From DATHTC01 sp050262775 (GTDB taxonomy: Bacteria; Actinomycetota; Thermoleophilia; Gaiellales; Gaiellaceae), in NCBI GenBank assembly GCA_050262775.1, contig JBLNEO010000057.1, positions 1 to 13,312 on the forward strand: a DNA stretch of 13,312 nucleotides, given 5' to 3'. Made by a program: the position numbers and the translations under genes. The notes beneath the pieces are model-generated. The model saw only the letters and a program-made list of their open reading frames with translations. It ran no database searches and had not been told where the DNA came from. How positions within the stretch are numbered: position 1 is the stretch's first letter; each line of letters opens with the position of its first letter. Below are positions 7,324 to 13,207 of this stretch, piece by piece.

Positions 7324-7560
7324 GTGAGGGACGAACGCGCCGCCCGCCCCGCCCTCGAGCTGCTCGAGAGCGTCCGCTGCCTCGAATGCGGGGTGGTCTA
7401 CTCCAAGCCCGCCGGCGGCGGCACCGTCGCGAAGAACCCGGGCTGCCCCGAGTGCGGCTACGTGGGGTGGCTCTCGGCCTCGGTGCCGTTCACGGACATG
7501 CTCGCGCCGAGCCGCTCCGGCGTGGGTCACCTGCAGCGCCACCGCGCGCTATCAGGCTGA
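7324..7560 (+). CDS. Small zinc-ribbon protein of unknown function
   Basis: This open frame of 78 residues starts with GTG at 7324. Its core is a C-x2-C ... C-x2-C ribbon: RCLECGVVYSKPAGGG with Cys19 and Cys22, then KNPGCPECGYVGWLS with Cys41 and Cys44, 18 residues between the pairs. This strongly suggests one structural zinc and a real protein. Small proteins of this appearance seem to occur in related actinobacteria, but I cannot assign a function. No in-frame start exists just upstream and no Shine-Dalgarno is visible; the start lies immediately after the putative ribF terminator, so expression may depend on read-through. The last 71 bases lie opposite the 3' end of the GGT-like gene, and the C-terminal tail after the ribbon (about 30 residues) shows no recognisable motif. 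Confidence 0.75.
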   Translation: MRDERAARPALELLESVRCLECGVVYSKPAGGGTVAKNPGCPECGYVGWLSASVPFTDMLAPSRSGVGHLQRHRALSG

Positions 7561-8866
7561 CGCCGCCGAAGTAGTGGTGGCGGTCCGGCCATTCCCGGAC
7601 CTCCCAGCCCTGCCGGCCGAGCGCGGCGAGCGCGTCGCCGTCGACGCCCGGCTCCGCGTGGAGGACGCGCTCGACGGGGTGGAAGCGGGGCCGGTCGACG
7701 GCCGCCTGCGGCTCGAGCCCCTCGCGCAGGATCCCGTCCGCGCAGCCGACGAGCGCCGTCCGGAGGCGGCTGCCGCCCGCCGCGCCGATCGCGAGCGCCG
7801 GGCCGTCCGTGTCGAGCGCGACCGTCGGCGCCATCATGCTGCCCATCCGCGCGCCCGGCTCGAGCGGCCCGAGCAGCAGCTCCGCCTCGCCGAGCATGCT
7901 GTTCAGCTGGAGGTCGAGCCCCGGGAGGTAGTCGCCCGAGCCGAGGCCGAGGCTCGTCGTCAGCACGCAGACGTTGCCGTCGCGGTCGGCCGTGACGAGG
8001 TTGGTCGTGTCCCCGCTCCGCTCGACGCCGCCCGCGAGGACGGCGACGAGCGCGAGGACGCGTTCCGTCTCGGAGGCGCCGTCGAGGGGCGGGAGCGCGC
8101 CGAGCGTCTCCGGGACGCCCGAGAGCCCCGTCCGCGTCAACACCCGCCGGCCGCGGAACCCGACCTCGGCGGGAGCCGCCCACCGCGCCTCGTAGCCCGC
8201 GAGGTCGCCGGCCGTCACGGCGCCGCCGCGCGCGCGGCAGAGCGCGACGAGCGCCTCGGCGATCGTTCCCGCGTACGCGGAGGCGGCTCCCTCCGCTGCG
8301 AGGAGCTCGAGCGCGCGCGCGAGGCCCGGCTGCTCGAGCCGCTCGCCGGCCGCGAGCAGGCGACCCCCGGGCGCGAAGATGCGTGCGCCCTCGTCCAGCG
8401 TGTAGACCGGCGCCACCATCGCGAGGCACGCGGCATGCGCGGGCGGGAGCTCGACGCCGTCCCGTGCGAGCCGGAGCGCAGGCTCGACGAGACGGGGCCA
8501 CGGCAGCCGCCCGTGCGCCTCCCACAGGGCGCCGAGGCCCGCCGGCACGCCCGGAACCGCGCAGGACGCGGGCCCGATCGCGTAGTGCACGAGCTCCGCA
8601 CCGAACGGGACCTGGAGATCGCGCATCGGGCCGCCCTCGCCCGACGGCACGGTGACGAAGAAGTCGAGGTTCCGGGTGCGGCCCGTCGCACCGTCGACGT
8701 GGATCGCATGCCCGCCGCCGAGGAGCCCGGTCATCACCGTCTCGGCCACGCACGACGCGAGGCATGCGGCGACGGCCGCGTCGGCCGCCGAGCCGCCGTC
8801 CTCGAGGATCTCCAGCCCGGCGTCGGACGTCGCCGGATGGCCCGCCGCGACCCCCGCGGGCAGCAC
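7490..8866 (-). CDS. Gamma-glutamyltransferase-family Ntn hydrolase (divergent)
   Basis: The 458-residue product is a GGT-family proenzyme. Seen are the N-terminal GHPATSDAGLEILEDGGSAA motif with DAAVAACL, the autoprocessing site GDTTNLVTADRDGN with candidate nucleophile Thr287 (large subunit 1-286, small subunit 287-458), SMMAPTVAL, IGAAGGSRLRTAL (oxyanion-loop GG) and AVDRPRFHP. There is no signal peptide, unlike periplasmic GGT, so it is probably cytoplasmic. Several residues that hold the glutamate in E. coli GGT appear changed: the LDFRE Arg is Phe (NLDFFVTVP, residues 66-74), Asn411 aligns with Gly307 and Asp433 with Glu327. The substrate may therefore not be a gamma-glutamyl peptide. 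GTG 8866 is chosen because it follows the upstream hydrolase stop by 2 bp and begins the conserved domain. The 3' end overlaps the opposing zinc-ribbon gene. Confidence 0.88.
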   Translation of the reverse strand: MLPAGVAAGHPATSDAGLEILEDGGSAADAAVAACLASCVAETVMTGLLGGGHAIHVDGATGRTRNLDFFVTVPSGEGGPMRDLQVPFGAELVHYAIGPASCAVPGVPAGLGALWEAHGRLPWPRLVEPALRLARDGVELPPAHAACLAMVAPVYTLDEGARIFAPGGRLLAAGERLEQPGLARALELLAAEGAASAYAGTIAEALVALCRARGGAVTAGDLAGYEARWAAPAEVGFRGRRVLTRTGLSGVPETLGALPPLDGASETERVLALVAVLAGGVERSGDTTNLVTADRDGNVCVLTTSLGLGSGDYLPGLDLQLNSMLGEAELLLGPLEPGARMGSMMAPTVALDTDGPALAIGAAGGSRLRTALVGCADGILREGLEPQAAVDRPRFHPVERVLHAEPGVDGDALAALGRQGWEVREWPDRHHYFGGVSLIARGGAAGDPRRSGSARACP

Positions 8867-8868
8867 CG

Positions 8869-10086
8869 TCAGGGCACCCGCTCCGCGAGCACGCTGCCGA
8901 GGCGGAAGAACGCCTCGGGGAAGTCGAAGTGGCTCCCGGAGGCCTCGCCCTCGACGACGGCGAAGGCGCCGTCGCCGATCGGCCGCCCGACGAAGGGCGG
9001 GAAGGTCGTCACCTCGTGCGTGAACGGGTCGCGCTGCGAGAGCTGCACGGAGAGCCCGCCCGCGACGACGCCGACCCCGGCCTCCTCGTCGAGACCGGCG
9101 TAGCGTCCCGCGAACGGCTCCAGCTCGCCCGCCGGCAGGTCGACGATCGCCGGCGCCCCCGGGGGCACCCCGGCCGCGTGCTCGAGCAGCGCGTCGACGA
9201 CGCCGGTGAAGGCGGCCTGCCCCCGGGCGCTGTTCGCGAGCGCGGCCACGGCGACGCGCCGCTCGGGCACGAGCACGAGGACGGACTGGAAGCCGGCCGC
9301 CGACCCCGGGTGGAGGAGGAGCTCGATCCCGTCGCGGCGGTCGAGCATCCACCCGGCTCCCTGGAGCCCGCCGGGCCGGCGCGCGACGACGGCGCGCGCC
9401 TCCTCGTCGTCCCACCACGTCTCCGCGAAGCGCAGGAGGTCGCCGACGGAGGAGACGAGCCCGCCGCTCGGCCGCCGCGGTGCCGGGTAGTCGGTGACCG
9501 GGTACGGGCGGTGCTCGACGGCCTCGGGCTCGACCGGCTCGTGGCCGGCGGCGCTCGGGGAGCCGAACCCCGTCGCCGCGCCGAGGCCGCGCGGGGCCAG
9601 GACGTGCGCACGCATCGCCTCCTCGAAGCGCAGGCCGGTCGCCCGCTCGACCGCCGCGCCCACGAGCCAGTACCCCGCATTCGAGTACACCCACAGGCGA
9701 CCCGGCTCGCCCCAGGCGCGGAGCCCGGATCCCGCGACGGCGTCCGAGACGGTTGCGAACCCGTCCAGGGGCTCGGCCGCCTCGCAGCGGAGCCCGCCCA
9801 TGTGCGCGAGGAGGAGGCGCGACGACACGGGCCCCGCGGGGGTCTCGAGCGGCTCGTCGAGGTCCAGGACCGCGCGCGCGAGCGCGGCGGTGAACGGCTT
9901 CGTGACCGAGGCGACGCGGAACGTCGTCTCCGGCGTCACGGGCTCGCGCGTGTCGAGCGAGGCCACGCCCCAGGCGCGCGCGGCCGTCCGCCCGTCGGCG
10001 ACGACGCCGACCGCGAGCCCGGGGACGCCCCACCGGGCGAGCTGCTCGCGCGCGAGCGAGTCCACCGCTGCGAGCGCGCTCTCCAC
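8869..10086 (-). CDS. Serine hydrolase, class C beta-lactamase / D-aminopeptidase fold
   Basis: The 405-residue product has the three active-site elements of the penicillin-binding-protein-like serine hydrolases: SVTK (Ser60, Lys63) in FRVASVTKPFTAALA, YSN (Tyr134-Asn136) in VYSNAGYWLVG, and HPG (259-261) in the place of KTG. VPGLAVGVV near residue 21 and HMGGL near 95 are also typical. A beta-rich C-terminal domain (about 305-405, starting near GRYAGLDEEAG) resembles the lipocalin-like domain often attached to this family. No signal peptide is visible, so a cytoplasmic esterase or peptidase is more likely than an antibiotic-resistance enzyme. The GTG at 10086 is the first possible start, as an in-frame TAG lies 12 bases upstream. 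It is the first gene of a two-gene unit with the GGT-like gene, which suggests a shared peptide or amide substrate; this is inference. Confidence 0.9.
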   Translation of the reverse strand: MESALAAVDSLAREQLARWGVPGLAVGVVADGRTAARAWGVASLDTREPVTPETTFRVASVTKPFTAALARAVLDLDEPLETPAGPVSSRLLLAHMGGLRCEAAEPLDGFATVSDAVAGSGLRAWGEPGRLWVYSNAGYWLVGAAVERATGLRFEEAMRAHVLAPRGLGAATGFGSPSAAGHEPVEPEAVEHRPYPVTDYPAPRRPSGGLVSSVGDLLRFAETWWDDEEARAVVARRPGGLQGAGWMLDRRDGIELLLHPGSAAGFQSVLVLVPERRVAVAALANSARGQAAFTGVVDALLEHAAGVPPGAPAIVDLPAGELEPFAGRYAGLDEEAGVGVVAGGLSVQLSQRDPFTHEVTTFPPFVGRPIGDGAFAVVEGEASGSHFDFPEAFFRLGSVLAERVP

Positions 10087-10096
10087 AGGCCCTTGC

Positions 10097-10103
10097 TACC
10101 CTA
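10097..10103. promoter_or_regulatory. Symmetric -10 element shared by divergent rpsO and hydrolase promoters
   Basis: TACCCTA at 10097-10103 reads TACCCT on the + strand and TAGGGT on the - strand; both fit TAnnnT. On the + strand it is preceded by TGC (an extended -10) and would start transcription near 10109, giving a leader of about 75 nt for rpsO. On the - strand it would start near 10091, a few bases before the hydrolase GTG at 10086. No -35 boxes are recognisable. Confidence 0.5.
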
Positions 10104-10111
10104 CCGCGCGA

Positions 10112-10162
10112 CCGTCACCGCGGCCGCCCGTGTCCTTCCTTCACGGCGCGCGGGGGTGACGG
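10112..10162 (+). promoter_or_regulatory. Structured rpsO leader, candidate S15 autoregulatory element
   Basis: CCGTCACC at 10112-10119 pairs perfectly with GGTGACGG at 10155-10162. Inside it, CCGTG at 10128-10132 pairs with CACGG at 10142-10146 around a 9-nt pyrimidine loop. The loop bases CTTCC (10135-10139) can pair, with one G-U, with the rpsO Shine-Dalgarno GGAGG (10176-10180). Autogenous control by S15 through leader structures is known in several phyla; assigning that role here is inference. Confidence 0.45.
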
Positions 10163-10184
10163 AGACACTCGAATCGGAGGTGCG

Positions 10185-10454
10185 ATGACCCTCACCAAGG
10201 AAGCCAAGCTGGAGATCGTCAAGAAGCACGGCCGCAGCGACGCCGACACCGGCTCGCCAGAGGTCCAGATCGCGATGCTGACGCAGCGGATCAACGAGCT
10301 GACGCAGCACCTGCGGACGCATCCCAAGGACCACTACTCGCGCCGCGGGCTCCTGAAGCTCGTCGGCCGCCGCCGCCGCTTCCTGAACTACCTGCAGAAG
10401 CACGACCTCGAGGGCTACCGCGCCCTCATCAAGGAGCTGGGACTCCGCCGCTAG
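10185..10454 (+). CDS. rpsO: 30S ribosomal protein S15
   Basis: S15 is a primary-binding protein of the 30S platform that contacts 16S rRNA helices and forms an inter-subunit bridge. The 89-residue product is a typical full-length S15: DTGSPEVQIAMLTQRINELT, HLRTHPKDHYSRRGLLKLVG, RRRRFLNYLQKHD and the C-terminal YRALIKELGLRR. The ATG at 10185 follows GGAGG (10176-10180) with a short 4-nt spacer. It has its own promoter region, since the preceding genes are on the other strand. It is followed by pnp after 103 bp, the classic rpsO-pnp pair. A 7-bp hairpin overlaps its last codons and stop. Confidence 0.98.
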   Translation: MTLTKEAKLEIVKKHGRSDADTGSPEVQIAMLTQRINELTQHLRTHPKDHYSRRGLLKLVGRRRRFLNYLQKHDLEGYRALIKELGLRR

Positions 10455-10460
10455 GCGGAG
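10443..10460 (+). promoter_or_regulatory. Hairpin over the rpsO stop codon
   Basis: CTCCGCC at 10443-10449 pairs perfectly with GGCGGAG at 10454-10460 around the loop GCTA. The rpsO TAG lies at 10452-10454, within the loop and the right arm. There is no T run, so termination is doubtful; a 3'-end stabiliser or a partial terminator between rpsO and pnp is possible. Translating ribosomes would disrupt it. Confidence 0.4.
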
Positions 10461-10467
10461 ACGGCCA

Positions 10468-10527
10468 CGGAGGGTGGAGATTCGAGCGAGCTCCGTCCGG
10501 GGAGCTGGCTCGAGTCCCCACTCTCCG
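10468..10527 (+). promoter_or_regulatory. Long hairpin in the pnp leader (candidate RNase III target)
   Basis: Bases 10468-10487 pair with 10508-10527 (20 positions with two G-U pairs and one A-C mismatch). After a G-G mismatch, 10489-10494 pairs perfectly with 10501-10506, closing a 6-nt loop. This long, stable stem sits between rpsO and pnp, where E. coli carries the hairpin cut by RNase III during PNPase autoregulation. The structure is seen directly; the function is inferred from position and shape. Confidence 0.6.
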
Positions 10528-10547
10528 CGAAGTTCGAAGAGTGGAGG
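10515..10547 (+). promoter_or_regulatory. Alternative hairpin sequestering the pnp Shine-Dalgarno
   Basis: CCACTCT at 10518-10524, part of the right arm of the long upstream hairpin, is perfectly complementary to AGAGTGG at 10538-10544. With one C-A mismatch the pairing extends to 10515-10524 with 10538-10547, covering the whole pnp Shine-Dalgarno GGAGG (10543-10547, 10 nt before the ATG). The long hairpin and this one cannot form together. Confidence 0.5.
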
Positions 10548-10557
10548 ACACCACCAT

Positions 10558-13044
10558 ATGAGCACCACCATCGACCAGCGCGTGACCCGCGTCTCGGTCC
10601 AGGTCGGTCGGGACGAGCTCTCGTTCGAGACCGGCAAGCTCGCCAAGCAGGCCGACGGCGCCGTCGTCGTGCGCCAGGGCGAGACGATGGTCCTCGCGAC
10701 AGCGCAGGGCCGCACGGAGGCCCGCGAGGGCGCCGATTTCTTCCCGCTCACCGTCGACGTGGAGGAGCGGATGTACGCCGCCGGGAAGATCCCGGGCGGC
10801 TTCTTCAAGCGCGAGGGGCGGCCGACGGAGCGCGCCATCCTCACCGCGCGCATGATCGACCGCCCGATCCGGCCGCTGTGGCCGAAGGGCTTCAAGAACG
10901 AGGTGCAGGTCATCTGCACGACCCTCTCGGCGGACATGGTCACGCCGCACGACATCCTCTGCATCAACGGCGCCTCCGCGGCGCTGATGATCTCGCCGCT
11001 GCCGTTCATGGGTCCGGTCGGCGCCGTCCGCATCGCGCTCGTCGACGGCGAGCTCGTCGTCAACCCGACGCTCCAGGAGAGCGAGAGCGAGAGCGGGCTC
11101 GACCTGATCGTCGTCGGCACGAAGGACGGCCTGACGATGGTCGAGGCGGGCGCGAACGAGGTGCCCGAGGACAGGCTCCTCGAGGCCTTCGAGCTCGCCC
11201 ACCGGGAGATCCGCAAGCTGTGCGAGGCGCAGGAGGACCTCCGCAGCCAGGCCGGGAAGCCGAAGTGGCTCGACCCGTCGCTGACGGAGGAGCTCGAGCG
11301 CGAGCACGGGCACACGATCTGGACGCGGATCCAGGAGCAGGGGCTCCGCGAGGCCGCCGCCGCGGTCGAGGAGCTCGTCGCGCAGCTGGCGCCGCCGCTC
11401 ACGATGGAGTCGACCGACGAGGACGTCCTGCGCACGATGCAGGTCCGTCAGAGCCTCGGGATGCTGCTCGACAAGCAGCGCCAGGTCGCCTGCGAAGGGC
11501 CGGTCCGGGAGCAGTTCGACGCCGAGCTGCGGGCGCTGACCGAGGCCGAGGACGACTCGAAGGAGCTGCGCTCGGCGAAGCGGTCGCTCCTCTTCGAGCG
11601 CATCGTCGAAGGCGTCCAGCTCCCGTTCCCGGTCGGGCCCGCGACCGCCGAGGGCGAGGGGCCCGCCGTCAAGGACGCGCTCACGCGCCAGTTCGTCAAG
11701 CGCGCCGCGGAGGCGATCTACAAGGACGTCGTCCGGAAGAAGATCGCCGTCGAGAAGCGGCGCCCCGACGGCCGCGGCACCGAGGAGATCCGCCCGATCG
11801 AGTGCGAGGTGGGCGTGAGCCCGCGCACGCACGGCTCGGCGCTGTTCACGCGCGGGCAGACGCAGATCATGTCGCTGCTCACGCTCGGCACCGCGAAGGA
11901 GGGGCAGCGGATCGACGACCTCTCGCTCGAGACGGATCGCCGCTACATGCACCACTACAACTTCCCGCCCTACTCGGTCGGCGAGACGGGCTTCATGCGC
12001 GGGCCGAAGCGCCGTGACATCGGGCACGGGGCGCTCGCACAGCGCGCGCTCGAGGCGGTCATCCCGTCCGCCGAGGAGTTCCCGTACACGATCCGCATCG
12101 TCTCGGAGACGCTCGAGTCGAACGGCTCGTCGTCGATGGGCTCGGTCTGCGGCTCGACGCTCGCGCTGATGGACGCCGGCGTGCCCATCACCTCGCCCGT
12201 GTCCGGCATCGCGATGGGGCTCGTCAAGGAGGGCGACGACTACGTCATCCTCACCGACATCCAGGGCGCCGAGGACCACCTCGGGGACATGGACTTCAAG
12301 GTCGCGGGGACGCGCGAGGGCATCACCGCCCTCCAGATGGACATCAAGATCACCGGCGTCACGCAGGAGATCATGCGGAACGCGCTCGAGCAGGCCTCGC
12401 GCGCGCGGAGCTTCATCCTCGACCGCATGCTCGAGGCGATCCCGGAGCCCCGGACGGAGCTCGCGGGCCACGCGCCGCGCATCTCGACCGTGAAGATCAA
12501 CCCGGACTACATCGGGAAGGTCATCGGCAAGGGCGGCGAGACGATCCGTGCGCTCGAGGCCGACCACGAGGTGCAGATCGACATCGAGGAGGACGGCACG
12601 ATCCTCATCTACGCCACGTCGGGCGAGAAGGCCGACGCGGCGATCGCGGCGATCAACGCGCTCACGAAGGACCCGGAGGTCGGCGACACGTACACCGGCA
12701 AGGTCGTGAAGACGACCCAGTTCGGCGCGTTCGTCGAGCTCACCAAGGGGACCGACGGGCTCCTGCACGTCTCGAACGTCGGCCCGGGTCGGGTCGGCCA
12801 CATCGAGGACGTGATCGTCCGCGGCGACGTGCTCGACGTCGTCGTCCAGGAGGTCGACCGCGAGCGTGGCCGGATCGGGCTCAAGCTCGTCGCGAAGCAC
12901 GAGAACGGCAACCTCGTCCAGCCGGAGGAGCTGATCGAGCGGGCGAAGGACGCCCCGCCGCGGCCCCCGGAGGAGGAGCGCCCGCGCGGCGACCGGCGGG
13001 GCGGCCGCGGCGGCCGCGACCGCGGGCGGCGCGACCGCGACTAG
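10558..13044 (+). CDS. pnp: Polyribonucleotide nucleotidyltransferase (PNPase)
   Basis: PNPase degrades RNA 3'-5' by phosphorolysis and can add tails in reverse. The 828-residue product has a first RNase PH domain (about 1-145, with GKIPGGFFKREGRPTE and DRPIRPLWPKGF), a helical linker, a second catalytic PH domain from about 402 (PRTHGSALFTRGQTQ, HHYNFPPYSVGETGF, ESNGSSSMGSVCGSTLALMD, EDHLGDMDFKVAG with the metal-binding Asp residues), a KH domain (about 640-700, IGKVIGKGGETIRAL) and an S1 domain (about 705-780, TTQFGAFVELTKGTDGLLHV). The ATG at 10558 has GGAGG 10 nt upstream and matches the family N-terminus. The protein is about 100 residues longer than usual, mostly because the helical linker (about 222-401) is roughly doubled, plus an Arg/Gly-rich C-terminal tail. 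It is probably co-transcribed with rpsO, and its leader carries switch-like structures. Confidence 0.98.
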   Translation: MSTTIDQRVTRVSVQVGRDELSFETGKLAKQADGAVVVRQGETMVLATAQGRTEAREGADFFPLTVDVEERMYAAGKIPGGFFKREGRPTERAILTARMIDRPIRPLWPKGFKNEVQVICTTLSADMVTPHDILCINGASAALMISPLPFMGPVGAVRIALVDGELVVNPTLQESESESGLDLIVVGTKDGLTMVEAGANEVPEDRLLEAFELAHREIRKLCEAQEDLRSQAGKPKWLDPSLTEELEREHGHTIWTRIQEQGLREAAAAVEELVAQLAPPLTMESTDEDVLRTMQVRQSLGMLLDKQRQVACEGPVREQFDAELRALTEAEDDSKELRSAKRSLLFERIVEGVQLPFPVGPATAEGEGPAVKDALTRQFVKRAAEAIYKDVVRKKIAVEKRRPDGRGTEEIRPIECEVGVSPRTHGSALFTRGQTQIMSLLTLGTAKEGQRIDDLSLETDRRYMHHYNFPPYSVGETGFMRGPKRRDIGHGALAQRALEAVIPSAEEFPYTIRIVSETLESNGSSSMGSVCGSTLALMDAGVPITSPVSGIAMGLVKEGDDYVILTDIQGAEDHLGDMDFKVAGTREGITALQMDIKITGVTQEIMRNALEQASRARSFILDRMLEAIPEPRTELAGHAPRISTVKINPDYIGKVIGKGGETIRALEADHEVQIDIEEDGTILIYATSGEKADAAIAAINALTKDPEVGDTYTGKVVKTTQFGAFVELTKGTDGLLHVSNVGPGRVGHIEDVIVRGDVLDVVVQEVDRERGRIGLKLVAKHENGNLVQPEELIERAKDAPPRPPEEERPRGDRRGGRGGRDRGRRDRD

Positions 13045-13051
13045 TGGTTCA

Positions 13052-13079
13052 CCGGGGGGCGGCGAGAGCCGCCCCCCGG
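13052..13079 (+). terminator. Putative terminator hairpin after pnp
   Basis: A perfect 12-bp GC stem (13052-13063 with 13068-13079) closes a GAGA tetraloop, starting 7 nt after the pnp stop. It is followed by CCCTTCCC rather than a T run, as often in high-GC actinobacteria. It could also block transcription coming from the convergent thioesterase gene. Confidence 0.75.
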
Positions 13080-13117
13080 CCCTTCCCGCGCGCTCGGTCG
13101 ATGTCAGACCGCGCTCG

Positions 13118-13132
13118 CGATCGTGACGATCG
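13118..13132. repeat. 15-bp palindrome in the pnp/thioesterase convergent spacer
   Basis: CGATCGT and ACGATCG form a perfect 7-bp inverted repeat around a central G. It lies in the 163-bp spacer between the pnp stop and the thioesterase stop, where no promoter is expected, so its meaning is unclear. Apart from this and the pnp hairpin I see nothing convincing in that spacer. Confidence 0.3.
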
Positions 13133-13207
13133 GCTGCAGCGGCGTCCATCACGATCCGGTGGAGTCGAGGGTGAGGGTCGTGCCTCCTTGGAGGAATTGC
13201 CCCCTCG

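Noticed and set aside
8867..10033. Upstream in-frame extension of the GGT-like gene through the serine hydrolase
   Set aside because: The extension is Arg/Pro-rich shadow sequence. The GGT domain begins right after the GTG at 8866, which lies 2 bp after the hydrolase stop.
8869..10086. Antibiotic-resistance beta-lactamase
   Set aside because: No signal peptide, HPG instead of KTG, an added beta-rich C-terminal domain and pairing with an amidase point to a housekeeping esterase or peptidase.
10120..10127. 8-bp palindrome GCGGCCGC in the rpsO leader
   Set aside because: Expected by chance in such GC-rich DNA, and it lies inside the larger leader hairpin, which explains the self-complementarity better.
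10429..13152. Very long open frame antisense to pnp (about 900 codons), and a similar one antisense to infB at 1569-3293
   Set aside because: The translations are low-complexity Arg/Asp/Leu/Ala repeats with no domain pattern; GC-rich codon bias on the real strand removes stops from the antisense frame.
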